Virus record (IMG/VR): IMGVR_UViG_3300032893_000068 | Location: 1 to 51,897 of that record | Length of the DNA: 51,897 nucleotides | From: a virus | Strand: one strand, 5' to 3' | In this document: positions 38,969 to 47,298 of the stretch, piece after piece | Layout of the letters: each line of letters begins with the position of its first letter | Numbering within the stretch: the first letter of the stretch is position 1 | Translations under genes and position numbers: made by a program | Notes under the pieces: model-generated | The model's database searches: none | Told to the model about the DNA's origin: nothing | Seen by the model: only the letters and a program-made list of their open reading frames with translations

Positions 38969-40480
38969 ATGAGCGCAATGCTCGATTGGGCGTTGCATTA
39001 TGCAACGCAAGGATTAAGCATCATCCCAGTAAAAGGAAAGACGCCATTAGTACAATGGAAACAATTTCAAGAAAGGAGAGCAAATGAGCAAGAACTTAGA
39101 GCATGGTGGAACCAGTGGCCGGACGCCGATATTGGAATGGTCACTGGTAGAATCTCCAACCGCTTTGTTATTGATTTTGACGGAGAGGAAGCACACAAAG
39201 CTTTTATCGAAGCTGTGTTCCCGATTACTTATGAAGTCAGAACGAAGCGAGGAAAGCAGTTACATTTCCTTTTTCCTAAAGACTTTACAGGAAAAACAAC
39301 TCTTGCGGGAATCGCTCCTCTTGTGGATACCAGGGGTGAAGGAGGATACGTTAAACTCCCACCGAGCGCGTATTCCGACGGTTCAGGGCGTTACACAGCC
39401 ACCACAACACCTGATAGAATCGCAGAACTCCCTGACTGGTTTTTCAGAATTCTAAAGGAAGAAAATGCGCCAAGAGAACCATTATCAACCGGCGATAGCT
39501 GGCTAGAGGAGAAATTAAATGGACTCAAAGACGGAAATCGTAATGATACTTTCACTAGCATTGCTGGTAGCTTACGCAGTAGGGGATACACTGATAAAGA
39601 TATTTTCATATTTCTTGAACCTCACGCTCGTACAATAGACTTTCCTCTTGACGAACTGAGGACAATCAGTGAGAGTGTTGGCAGCTATCCGACGAAAGTC
39701 GTTGATGAGAACGCAGAAAGTTTCAGCAAATTCTTAGAGCATCAAGAAAAGATCGAGTGGCTTCTCCCAGGAATCATAGCACGTAACAGTTTGAATTTTA
39801 CAGCAGGATGGCCGATGACAGCTAAGACGTGGATGCTTATGGACTTGGCGATTGAGGCAGCTAAAGGTGGTGGATGGTGGCTAGGAAAGTTCCCAACAAA
39901 AAAAGCAAAAGTGTTGTTCATAGATCAAGAAAGGTTTCGCGGAGAAACACAAAGAAGGTTCAAGGCATTACTTGCTGCCAAGAATCTTGCAGCAGCTTCT
40001 CTGAAAGATAATATTAGGGTGAAATGTGGATCAACCATTAGACTTAACTTGCAGCAAAGCTTCGATGCTTTCCGTAGAGAGCTTGCAGAGTATCGACCAG
40101 ACCTTGTTATTGTGGATAGTTTCGCCACATTCCATACAGCAGCAGAGAATGACCGTATGGAAATTCAGAAAGTACTTGAATTGGTCAAACAACTTAGGAC
40201 AGAATTCGGATGCGCTTTCATCTTTATCAATCACGAGAACAAAGGAATAATGAACAAGGCAGATGGAGAGGAACACCGGATGCCAAGCATGACAGACATG
40301 GCAGGAAGCATCGGAATACCAGCAGCAGCGGAAGCAATGCTGACAGTGAGACGGAAGGATTCAAACACATGCGTGGTGTATATGACAAAGAACAACTTAG
40401 CACCAGTGATTGACCCGTTTGAAGTCGTGGTAGAAGATTTAGATGTGGAGAAAACTAAAATCAGGGTAAGGGCTTTCTAG
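38969..40480 (+). CDS. Primase-polymerase fused to RecA-like AAA ATPase
   Basis: The 503-residue product has two parts. Residues 1-~165 form a bifunctional primase/polymerase-type domain: GKTPLVQWKQFQ, DADIGMVTG, FVIDFDGEEAH, and VDTRGEGGYVKLPPSAY. Residues ~250-503 form a RepA-type RecA-like NTPase: NFTAGWPMTAKTWM (Walker A region), KAKVLFIDQE (Walker B), LVIVDSFATFH and FIFINHENKG. The Walker A Gly before Lys is replaced by Ala. It could prime and unwind phage DNA for the adjacent family A polymerase. ATG at 38969 has AGGGAG five bases upstream. Confidence 0.85.
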   Translation: MSAMLDWALHYATQGLSIIPVKGKTPLVQWKQFQERRANEQELRAWWNQWPDADIGMVTGRISNRFVIDFDGEEAHKAFIEAVFPITYEVRTKRGKQLHFLFPKDFTGKTTLAGIAPLVDTRGEGGYVKLPPSAYSDGSGRYTATTTPDRIAELPDWFFRILKEENAPREPLSTGDSWLEEKLNGLKDGNRNDTFTSIAGSLRSRGYTDKDIFIFLEPHARTIDFPLDELRTISESVGSYPTKVVDENAESFSKFLEHQEKIEWLLPGIIARNSLNFTAGWPMTAKTWMLMDLAIEAAKGGGWWLGKFPTKKAKVLFIDQERFRGETQRRFKALLAAKNLAAASLKDNIRVKCGSTIRLNLQQSFDAFRRELAEYRPDLVIVDSFATFHTAAENDRMEIQKVLELVKQLRTEFGCAFIFINHENKGIMNKADGEEHRMPSMTDMAGSIGIPAAAEAMLTVRRKDSNTCVVYMTKNNLAPVIDPFEVVVEDLDVEKTKIRVRAF

Positions 40481-40488
40481 GAGAAATG

Positions 40489-42330
40489 ATGGACTTGTGG
40501 ACGCCAGAAAATGTTCCAATTCTAATAGACAACTATAGTGATTTCCCCAAAGCCCCTATTGTGTCCTTAGATATTGAAACCAATGGGAGGGAGATTGACG
40601 ATGTGGACTTTCGTTTTGTGTGTATCGGCTTTTGTGACGGGATTCGCTGCTGGTGTTATTTTGATATTAGTGACAAGTTAATTGATTATCTCCACAAGTC
40701 GCGTTGGATTGTTCAAGATGGAATTCATGCTGAGCTTCCGTGGCTCAATAAGCTCTATGGTGGATTCACACCAGAACACATCTATGCAGACACTAAAATT
40801 GGGAGCTACGTTCATGACTCAACTCGAAAAAATTACAGCCTTAAGCCTACAGTTAAAGAATATCTTGGCGTTGAATACCCAACTTATACAGACATCACTC
40901 ATAATGCAAGCTATATCGCAGCGGCTTGTCAGAGAAATCCGAATCTACGAGTCCGAACGAAGAAAGAAACGAAAGACCCCAAGAATCTTACTCTCGACCA
41001 ATTAGAGAGAGGGATTGTAGCGAACTACAATGCAGCCGATACTTATTACACATGGAAACTGCATGAATTCTTGGTAAAAAGTCAGACAACCATGGAGCGT
41101 CAGTTCCTTACCAACATTGAAATGCCGATGAATCGGCTCATCTACCGAATGGAGACACGAGGAATCAAGATTGATACATCGGAGATACGGAGAATTCACA
41201 ATGCGACAAGCAAAGAACGCCGCAAGATCAAAAAAGAATTGTTATCCCTCGCGGGAGCGCCGTTCAATCCCAACAGCCCAAAGCAAGTCTTGGAACTGCT
41301 CAAAATGCACGGCATTAATTCCAAGTCAAGCGGGGTTGACGATCTTGCGCGTTACAGAGAATCTTCAGCCTTTGTGCGACAATTGCTGGAATATAGAGGA
41401 CTCCAAAAAATTTGCAGTACTTACACCATTCCTCTTTATTTTAACGCTGTACGTGAAAAAAGCAATCGCATTCATGCTAAATTTGGTCAGAACACTATTA
41501 CAGGGAGGCTTAGCAGCAGTGACCCAGTTAATCTCCAAAATCAACCTCCCATTGTACGAAGTGCCTTCATTGCAGACAGTGGCAATTCATTCGTCGATGC
41601 TGACTGGTCAAACATCGAAATTTACATCCCAGCCCATCTCAGCGGGGAGCCACGATGGATTGACGTACTTCGTCGGCCCGACGGGGACTTACACATGGCA
41701 ACCGCAGCAAGACTATTCGGAGAGTCGGTGTACTCTCTCCCCGAAGCTGAGAGGAAAGCGAAGCGGAAGATTGCTAAAGAAACTCTCCTTACTATCACAA
41801 ACAGCGGCACCTACCGATCTCTCGCTCGAACTTTGGAATGCGATGAATCAACCGCGCAAGAGTTCGAGAGAGCTACTAAAGACCTATACCCAACTTTTGT
41901 CCACTGGCTCACGACGACGAAAAGGAAAGCGAGGGAACAAAAAGGGATAAGTTCATACTTTGGACGTTGGGTGAGTTTTCCACAGCTAACCCTTTGGTGT
42001 GGACGGCCAAATTGTGATGAGATTTGTGCGAAGAATCGAGAATTCTGTAAGCCATGTTTCATGCGCCAAGAGACAGAAAAGCAAGCTATCAGTGTCAAAG
42101 TGCAGGGAACGGCGAGTGACTTGTGTAAGATGGCAGCATTACGATTGTATCGAGAGTATGGCTATGTCCCGAATGCCTTAGTACATGATGAGATTCTGTT
42201 AGAGACGCCCGACAACAAAATTGAGGAAACACAGCAGCGAGTGAAATATGTGATGGAACATTTATATGACTTCGTTGTTCCATTGAAAGCAGAAATTAAG
42301 ATTGCTAAAAACTGGTTGGAGGCTCACTAA
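40489..42330 (+). CDS. DNA polymerase, family A, with 3'-5' exonuclease
   Basis: An N-terminal DEDD exonuclease (SLDIETNG near residue 28, YNAADTYYTWKL near 185) precedes a polymerase domain. TGRLSSSDPVNLQNQP is the template-binding motif, FVDADWSNIE motif A, RKIAKETLLTITNSGTY motif B, and VHDEILLE motif C. A Cys-rich insertion (CGRPNCDEIC...CKPC) lies between motifs B and C. No 5' nuclease domain is present. Polymerase, primase-helicase and nuclease are adjacent, forming the replication module. Start is uncertain between 40486 and 40489. Confidence 0.95.
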   Translation: MDLWTPENVPILIDNYSDFPKAPIVSLDIETNGREIDDVDFRFVCIGFCDGIRCWCYFDISDKLIDYLHKSRWIVQDGIHAELPWLNKLYGGFTPEHIYADTKIGSYVHDSTRKNYSLKPTVKEYLGVEYPTYTDITHNASYIAAACQRNPNLRVRTKKETKDPKNLTLDQLERGIVANYNAADTYYTWKLHEFLVKSQTTMERQFLTNIEMPMNRLIYRMETRGIKIDTSEIRRIHNATSKERRKIKKELLSLAGAPFNPNSPKQVLELLKMHGINSKSSGVDDLARYRESSAFVRQLLEYRGLQKICSTYTIPLYFNAVREKSNRIHAKFGQNTITGRLSSSDPVNLQNQPPIVRSAFIADSGNSFVDADWSNIEIYIPAHLSGEPRWIDVLRRPDGDLHMATAARLFGESVYSLPEAERKAKRKIAKETLLTITNSGTYRSLARTLECDESTAQEFERATKDLYPTFVHWLTTTKRKAREQKGISSYFGRWVSFPQLTLWCGRPNCDEICAKNREFCKPCFMRQETEKQAISVKVQGTASDLCKMAALRLYREYGYVPNALVHDEILLETPDNKIEETQQRVKYVMEHLYDFVVPLKAEIKIAKNWLEAH

Positions 42331-42335
42331 GTTTT

Positions 42336-42569
42336 ATGGACTGGATTTATCAACTTATTGAAAAAGAACTCCATAAACAGGATTTGAAATGGGGAAAGAA
42401 TCAAAAACATACAATAGAACAGTGGCATCTCATTCTTTCTGAAGAATTTGGAGAATTAAGTAAAGAATTAAATGAAGTTGTGTTTAGAAATAAAGAAACG
42501 AAAAGTGCAATAAACGAGGCAATTCAAACCATGGCTGTTATTTGCAGATTATTGGAGAATATTAAATGA
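42336..42569 (+). CDS. MazG-like nucleotide pyrophosphohydrolase
   Basis: The small protein (77 residues) contains LILSEEFGELSKELNE, the EExGE metal-binding helix, and NEAIQTMAVICRLLE, the second helix of all-alpha NTP pyrophosphohydrolases. These enzymes hydrolyse (d)NTPs and alter nucleotide or alarmone pools. It starts five bases after the polymerase stop and ends with a coupled overlap. Confidence 0.75.
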   Translation: MDWIYQLIEKELHKQDLKWGKNQKHTIEQWHLILSEEFGELSKELNEVVFRNKETKSAINEAIQTMAVICRLLENIK

Positions 42570-42952
42570 AATTATTTTCTTATGCAAAAGATGGTGGCAA
42601 TAATTCTAATGTTGATGGGTTTTGGTTGATTGAGATTAAATCTTTATTTTCTATTGTAATATTGAAATTTAATAGAGGCAGTAGAGAGGCATTTCATTCA
42701 CATGCTTTTAACGCATTAACATGGTGGCTTAAAGGTAGGGTAACGGAGCATCATTTAACTGAGAAGAGTAAAGAATGGCACCCGTCATTTTTGCCTAAAT
42801 TTACGCCAAGGAATTGTTTTCATAAAGTATTCGCTAATGAAGATACGTATGCCATTTCATTTCGTGGCCCGTGGCAAGATAAATGGCAAGAATACCACCC
42901 GAAAGAAAAGAAATTTATTACACTTACACATGGGCGAAAGGTGGTTAATTAA
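42566..42952 (+). CDS. Cupin-like protein
   Basis: The 128-residue sequence carries VDGFWLIEIKSLFSIVILKF, then GSREAFHSHAFNALTWWLKG and FHKVFANEDTYAISFRGPW. The HSHAF and FHKV histidines are positioned as in cupin metal sites. This is a recurrent phage family; an enzymatic role is unknown. Start overlaps the previous stop (ATGA). Confidence 0.78.
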   Translation: MKLFSYAKDGGNNSNVDGFWLIEIKSLFSIVILKFNRGSREAFHSHAFNALTWWLKGRVTEHHLTEKSKEWHPSFLPKFTPRNCFHKVFANEDTYAISFRGPWQDKWQEYHPKEKKFITLTHGRKVVN

Positions 42953-43464
42953 TGAAAGTTTACTTAGCAAGAGGAATGTCAGGACGTGTAAAATCGGAAG
43001 TGGTGAAAGAGGCACGTCAAGATCGCCGCAAGCTTGACAAATTGGGCATAACTCCATTATGCCCAGTGCTGTCAGAGAATGTTCGAGCAGGAAAATCAGC
43101 CATTGCTTCTACAGTTGAACAGATGAACAATTACTGGTTTCGTGATAAACAGATGATTCGTGAAGCCAATGTAGTGTTCGACATGACGCCCGAATTAAAG
43201 AGCGAGGGAGTGGCGCATGAGATTGGATATGCACGATATTTCCTTTACAAGCCAGTTGTTCGAGTGTACAAGAACGGACAGCTACCACCGACAAGTTCAG
43301 TTGCATTCTATGAGGATGACCTGATTGTATCAAGTGTTGAAGAAGGTGCAGTGGAGGCACTTCGGCGGTGGGGAACTTGGTATCGTCGAATATTGTGGCG
43401 GTTTAGCTTGTACAAACGATGCTTACCAGGAATGATTAAAGCTTGGCTGGGAGGATGGAAATAA
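42952..43464 (+). CDS. Nucleoside 2-deoxyribosyltransferase-like protein
   Basis: The N-terminus MKVYLARGMSGRV, the VVFDMTP strand and the KSEGVAHEIGYARYFLYKPV helix match a phage family related to nucleoside 2-deoxyribosyltransferases, which exchange bases on deoxynucleosides. Nucleotide salvage or modified-base supply is possible. C-terminal ~40 residues are basic and aromatic, not part of the core. Confidence 0.72.
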   Translation: MKVYLARGMSGRVKSEVVKEARQDRRKLDKLGITPLCPVLSENVRAGKSAIASTVEQMNNYWFRDKQMIREANVVFDMTPELKSEGVAHEIGYARYFLYKPVVRVYKNGQLPPTSSVAFYEDDLIVSSVEEGAVEALRRWGTWYRRILWRFSLYKRCLPGMIKAWLGGWK

Positions 43465-43673
43465 TGTTATTCAGTAAGAAAACCTATGGAATCTTTGCGT
43501 TGTTTGGATTCGCTCTTAATTTCAATGCAGCCGTGCTATTTGTTCTCTTGCATAGCTATCTGTCATTGCTCTACATAACCCTTTCTTTCTTGTGTTATGA
43601 ATATGTGACCCAAAACTTTATGAATGAAGGAGAACAAGATGCGGACACAGGGCCGGATTCTGAGAGTAAGTAA
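43464..43673 (+). CDS. Small membrane protein, 69 residues
   Basis: The start is the ATG of the TAATG at 43462-43466. Two hydrophobic stretches (GIFALFGFALNFNAAVLFVLL and YLSLLYITLSFLCYEYV) suggest a two-span membrane protein with a short polar tail. Unknown. Confidence 0.5.
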   Translation: MLFSKKTYGIFALFGFALNFNAAVLFVLLHSYLSLLYITLSFLCYEYVTQNFMNEGEQDADTGPDSESK

Positions 43674-43914
43674 GCAACAGATTGAGAAGCGGATAGAGAA
43701 GCTTAAGAAACGCATGAACAAGCTGTATGTTGAAGTGATGGCAGCAGAGAGGGCTTTGCAATTGTTCGCTCCATTGACACAGCAAGAAGTGGATGCAGCC
43801 AAGGACAAAGAAACACAGCTTCGAGAACAGATTGTGGCGGAAGTATCTAAAGTACAGCAAGAGAAACCAGAGCAGCCGACAGGGGAAGTTCCCCCAGTTG
43901 TACAAGGAGAATAA
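43639..43914 (+). CDS. Coiled-coil protein, 91 residues
   Basis: AAGGAG lies six bases before ATG 43639, favouring it over an ATG 15 bases upstream. The product is a continuous charged coil (KQQIEKRIEKLKKRMNKLY and further) ending in a Pro-rich tail. It overlaps the previous gene by 35 bases. Role unknown. Confidence 0.55.
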   Translation: MRTQGRILRVSKQQIEKRIEKLKKRMNKLYVEVMAAERALQLFAPLTQQEVDAAKDKETQLREQIVAEVSKVQQEKPEQPTGEVPPVVQGE

Positions 43915-43915
43915 T

Positions 43916-44041
43916 ATGTTATTATTAATACTTATGGGAATCAGTGTTGTTTTTATTAATTTAGTTATTTGGGGCGGATCAATTTATCTTATTTATTTCT
44001 TAATTAAGAAACTTATTAAATATTATAAAGATAAAAAATAA
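43916..44041 (+). CDS. Single-span membrane peptide, 41 residues
   Basis: The ATG follows GGAGAATAAT. The chain is one hydrophobic span (ILMGISVVFINLVIWGGSIY) with a basic C-terminus (KKLIKYYKDKK), the layout of small phage membrane or holin-like proteins. Confidence 0.5.
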   Translation: MLLLILMGISVVFINLVIWGGSIYLIYFLIKKLIKYYKDKK

Positions 44042-44055
44042 GGGAGGGTATCTAT

Positions 44056-44478
44056 ATTCCGTACATTAAAGAAGGACTCCGTAAGGAGCTTATGACCGAG
44101 CCTCAGCGAGCCAAAGACAATGTAGGTGCGATGAATTTTCTTTATTCAGAGGCTATTCTGAAAGTTTGGAATGCCAATCCGAAATATGAGACGATTCATA
44201 AACTTAGAGATGCTGTTAATTTTCATTCCCATATCCCTCAAATAGCAGAAGTTACTAAAGTTCTTGATAATAGTGGTGTTGACACTGCGGATAGCGCTGT
44301 AGCTTTAGAACTTGCTTTCTTAGAATTTTACCTTCGAGTGGGACAGCATTATGAAAGGGAAAAAAGAGATGAATCAGGTGATCTTCCAGGTTATGAGACA
44401 GCTATCAAGCATCTGAATGACATGGCACAAGCCAATTTCAATCGACGGATTGGCTTCACTCCAAAGGAGGCAAAATAA
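44056..44478 (+). CDS. Conserved phage protein (DUF6899-like), probable ATT start
   Basis: An ATG at 44092 has only a close AAGGAG, but the frame is open upstream to a TAA at 44039-44041. Upstream codons give I-PYIKEGLRKEL, matching the PYI...R.EL start of a known phage family, with ATT at 44056 eight bases after GGAGG. The product would be about 140 residues, with FLEFYLRVGQHYEREK as the family's EFYrRv-YE core. The ATT initiation is inferred. Confidence 0.65.
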   Translation: MPYIKEGLRKELMTEPQRAKDNVGAMNFLYSEAILKVWNANPKYETIHKLRDAVNFHSHIPQIAEVTKVLDNSGVDTADSAVALELAFLEFYLRVGQHYEREKRDESGDLPGYETAIKHLNDMAQANFNRRIGFTPKEAK

Positions 44479-45035
44479 TGGGACTGATCGGAGTATCAGG
44501 TAAAGCAAAGGCTGGGAAAGATTTACTTTGCAGTTTTGCAAATAAGGATGGCTGGACTCGATTGGCATTTGCTGATGCTTTGAAGAATAAAGTTAAAAGA
44601 GAGTTTGGACTAGAAGAAGATCATGTAAATGGTTGGCTGAAAGAAGCTGAAACAGATCTTCTTAATGGCCATAGCCCCCGCGAACTCATGATTGACATTG
44701 GCAACATCTATCGTAAATATGACCCAAATTATTGGGTGAAAACAGTGCTGGATGTCATCAAATCAAATCCAACAAAGAAAATCATGATTACAGACGTTCG
44801 CTTCCCAAATGAGGCAGATGCCATTCGCAATCATGGTGGTATTCTGGTTCGCTTGAATCGTCATCCGAAACGAGACAATTTGGTTAGTGATGAAACGAAG
44901 AAAAGCATTTCAGAAACGGCATTGGACAATTACAAGAAATGGGACTTCGAGCTTGAAGCACAAAATAATGAGACACCGGATCAATTGGCGGCTTTTTGGC
45001 AAGTTGTTTCCGCTGCCATAGGGATGAAACTCTAA
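44478..45035 (+). CDS. Deoxynucleoside monophosphate kinase (T4 gp1-like)
   Basis: GVSGKAKAGKD (residues 5-15) is a P-loop, and the sequence continues with LAFADALKNKVKREFGLE, SPRELMIDIGNIYR and KIMITDVRFPNEADAI, the order seen in phage dNMP kinases. Such enzymes phosphorylate several dNMPs, including modified ones. It fits the cluster of nucleotide-metabolism genes. Confidence 0.83.
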   Translation: MGLIGVSGKAKAGKDLLCSFANKDGWTRLAFADALKNKVKREFGLEEDHVNGWLKEAETDLLNGHSPRELMIDIGNIYRKYDPNYWVKTVLDVIKSNPTKKIMITDVRFPNEADAIRNHGGILVRLNRHPKRDNLVSDETKKSISETALDNYKKWDFELEAQNNETPDQLAAFWQVVSAAIGMKL

Positions 45036-45250
45036 TGAAAATACCTTTTAGAGTAAAATATGCAGAATTTGTGAATGAAGATACTTTACAAATCTGGTCC
45101 GGCGATTATAATGCTCCTAAATCAAAGGCAGCTTATTTAAAACTTCCAAAATGGTTGTTGGCTGTCATTGATAAAGAAAATGAGCAATTTGCAAAACAAA
45201 AAATACAGGCGCTTAGAAACGAACTTAAATCTATTATGGGGATTGAATAA
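45035..45250 (+). CDS. Hypothetical protein, 71 residues
   Basis: ATG 45035 shares a base with the preceding TAA. The product is beta-rich then helical (KYAEFVNEDTLQIWSGDY; NEQFAKQKIQALRNELK). Coupled on both sides (its last base is the A of the next ATG). Unknown. Confidence 0.55.
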   Translation: MKIPFRVKYAEFVNEDTLQIWSGDYNAPKSKAAYLKLPKWLLAVIDKENEQFAKQKIQALRNELKSIMGIE

Positions 45251-46173
45251 TGCACTCATATTCTTCGATATATAATTTAGGGCATAAGATGGCCGCCAAT
45301 CTATTCCAAGGGCCAGTGACAATAGAAGAAAAAGTGGATGGGAGTCAATTCTCATTCGGTATGTACGATGGACAGCTTCGCTTGCGCTCTCGTGGCAGTG
45401 AATTGTTCATGCCCCATACGAACAAGCTCTTTCTCCCTGCTTGTCAGTATGTAGAAACCATTAAGGACTATTTAGTGCCTGGCTGGACGTATCGCGGAGA
45501 AACTCTGCATCGGCCAAAGCATAATTCCTTGGCCTATGAGCGTGTTCCGAAGAACAACTGCGTTATATTTGATATTGACAAAGCTGAGTGTGATTATCTA
45601 ACTTATGATGAGAAAGTGGCTGAGGCGACAAGGCTTGGTTTTGAGACAGTTCCATTGCTCTATCAAGGCACTATTTCTTCTTATGAAGAACTGAAGGATT
45701 TCTTCGAGCGAAATTCATTTCTTGGAGGAGCCAAGATTGAAGGTATGGTGATTAAGAATTACAATAAGTTTGGGCCAGACAAGAAAACTCTCATGGGAAA
45801 GTGGGTGAGTGAGGCATTCAAAGAAGTGCATAGTGCAGAATGGAAGAAAGCCAATCCTGGCAAGAGAGATGTGATTCACAACTTGATTGCTATGTACAAA
45901 ACAGAAGCGCGATGGAATAAAGCAATTCAGCATTTGAAAGAAACTGGCGTCTTGCAGAATGCTCCGCAAGATATTGGCCCATTAATGAAAGAAATCAATG
46001 TTGATGTTCTAAAAGAATGCAGCGAAGCTATCAAGGAAGAATTATTCAAACAGGCATGGCCGCAGATTGCTCGTGGATTAACAGGTGGCTTCCCTGATTT
46101 CTATAAAAATAAGTTGGCACAAAGTCAATTTGCTCCTGTGGAGACGAAAAGTGAAGAAACGACCGTATCCTAA
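45250..46173 (+). CDS. RNA ligase (T4 Rnl2-like nucleotidyltransferase)
   Basis: Nucleotidyltransferase motif I is EEKVDGS, with the AMP-accepting Lys at residue 28. Motif III appears as YRGETL, motif IV as KIEGMVIKNY and motif V as LMGKWVS. The region after about residue 190 is helical, like the C-terminal domain of Rnl2-type ligases. It would seal RNA breaks through an AMP-protein intermediate. The phage carries two tRNAs and a cREC gene that may act in the same process. Confidence 0.85.
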   Translation: MHSYSSIYNLGHKMAANLFQGPVTIEEKVDGSQFSFGMYDGQLRLRSRGSELFMPHTNKLFLPACQYVETIKDYLVPGWTYRGETLHRPKHNSLAYERVPKNNCVIFDIDKAECDYLTYDEKVAEATRLGFETVPLLYQGTISSYEELKDFFERNSFLGGAKIEGMVIKNYNKFGPDKKTLMGKWVSEAFKEVHSAEWKKANPGKRDVIHNLIAMYKTEARWNKAIQHLKETGVLQNAPQDIGPLMKEINVDVLKECSEAIKEELFKQAWPQIARGLTGGFPDFYKNKLAQSQFAPVETKSEETTVS

Positions 46174-46360
46174 TGTCATTGAGTGCCTTAGCTGTGGGAC
46201 TGTGCTAGTGAGTTTTCATAGGCATGACTTTAAGCAGTGCAATTGTTTGAATGAAACTTTTGTTGATGGTGGATCTGACTATCTACGTTTTGGTGGTCAC
46301 AATATAAGTAAAATCAAGGTATTGAAAATTATTGCGATGCCAAGGAGGAACCATGCCTGA
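46151..46360 (+). CDS. Small Cys/His protein (DUF7695-like)
   Basis: GTG at 46151, seven bases after GGAG, gives 69 residues. IECLSCGTVLVSFHRHDFKQC followed by CNCLNETFVDGGSDYLRFGG matches a widespread phage family with conserved CxxC, RHDF and DGG-YxR motifs. Probably metal-binding, function unknown. The end overlaps the next gene by eight bases. Confidence 0.75.
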   Translation: MKKRPYPNVIECLSCGTVLVSFHRHDFKQCNCLNETFVDGGSDYLRFGGHNISKIKVLKIIAMPRRNHA

Positions 46361-46790
46361 TAGTCAATCAGAAACATCTGGCGCTATTACTTTTGAACAA
46401 CTTCAATCTGCGGTAGCTAGAATTAATCTCATGGCCGAAAGTCAGTTTCCTAATCCAGCAACGGATGCACAGCAGGAACGAGAAAGACGCCACAATCAAG
46501 TGACTTATAATTATTGGACTTCTAGTGTTGTACCAAATCCAGTACGGCCATCATTTCAGAGAGAATATGAAAGAGTGGCTGAACATGCACGACAAGTGCA
46601 TAATCAACATGTAATAGAAACATTATTTTATGGAACTGGAATACAGGAGTCACTAGGGCAAAGAGAGAACGAAAACAACGCCCGTTACGATCATACATTA
46701 TTTCCGGCCTTGGTAAAGTGTAACTGCGGAACAACTGCCTGTTTGTCTAAATATAGGGGCAAGAATAAAGACGAGGAAGTACCATTTTAA
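46353..46790 (+). CDS. Hypothetical protein, 145 residues
   Basis: AAGGAGG five bases before the ATG marks the start. The protein is polar and helical with a C-terminal CNCGTTACLSKYRGKNKDEE, a Cys-rich end that may bind metal. No family recognised. Confidence 0.6.
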   Translation: MPDSQSETSGAITFEQLQSAVARINLMAESQFPNPATDAQQERERRHNQVTYNYWTSSVVPNPVRPSFQREYERVAEHARQVHNQHVIETLFYGTGIQESLGQRENENNARYDHTLFPALVKCNCGTTACLSKYRGKNKDEEVPF

Positions 46791-47110
46791 TGAAAAAGTC
46801 CAAACTTAAATCTTCGAAGCCCTATGGATTATGTAAGTATTGGCCTGAATTAACTCAAGCGAATGCGGAGAAAGAAAGGCAGAAATTGTTTGATAAACAA
46901 AAAGGGCGATGTGCTATCTGTGGGAAGGAAGAAAAAGAGTTTAAACGAAGATTGAATGTAGATCATAATCATAAAACAGGGCAAGTGCGGGGCCTATTAT
47001 GCTATCGTTGTAATAAGTTTGTAGTAGGACGCCATACCTATGAATCAGCTTCCAAGGTATTGAATTATTTGAAAGTAGAATTAATTACAAAAGGAAAAAA
47101 TAATGACTGA
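46790..47110 (+). CDS. Recombination endonuclease VII-like (His-Me finger)
   Basis: The 106-residue product has CAICGKEEKEF, LNVDHNHKTGQVRGLLCYRCN and a C-terminal helix, the core of T4 endonuclease VII. This enzyme resolves branched DNA during packaging and recombination. Start overlaps the previous stop (TAATG). Confidence 0.9.
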   Translation: MKKSKLKSSKPYGLCKYWPELTQANAEKERQKLFDKQKGRCAICGKEEKEFKRRLNVDHNHKTGQVRGLLCYRCNKFVVGRHTYESASKVLNYLKVELITKGKNND

Positions 47111-47234
47111 ATGTATAGCGGCGGGTGTTCAGCATGTCATGGAGTGGATTGTTGCTGCATTTGGTTCACAAGTTTTCAAATGTAAGCTGTGCGGCTATGT
47201 TGAAGATGTGCCGGAGGATTCATTGAATGGATAG
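47103..47234 (+). CDS. Small protein with one CxxC knuckle, 43 residues
   Basis: The ORF starts inside the end of the previous gene and has CKLCGYVEDVPEDS at its C-terminus after an aromatic helix (MEWIVAAFGSQVF). One knuckle is too few for a ribbon alone. TAG stop overlaps the next ORF. Confidence 0.45.
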   Translation: MTECIAAGVQHVMEWIVAAFGSQVFKCKLCGYVEDVPEDSLNG

Positions 47235-47298
47235 TTCAGATATGTTTATTAATAGTTACAAAGATTGGGAAGATAGTTTGTTCAAAGGAGATTACTAA
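47227..47298 (+). CDS. Possible 23-residue peptide
   Basis: A tiny ORF whose ATG lies just before the previous stop and whose TAA overlaps the next ATG. The product is acidic. It may simply carry the ribosome binding site (AAAGGAG) for the next gene. Confidence 0.25.
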   Translation: MDSSDMFINSYKDWEDSLFKGDY

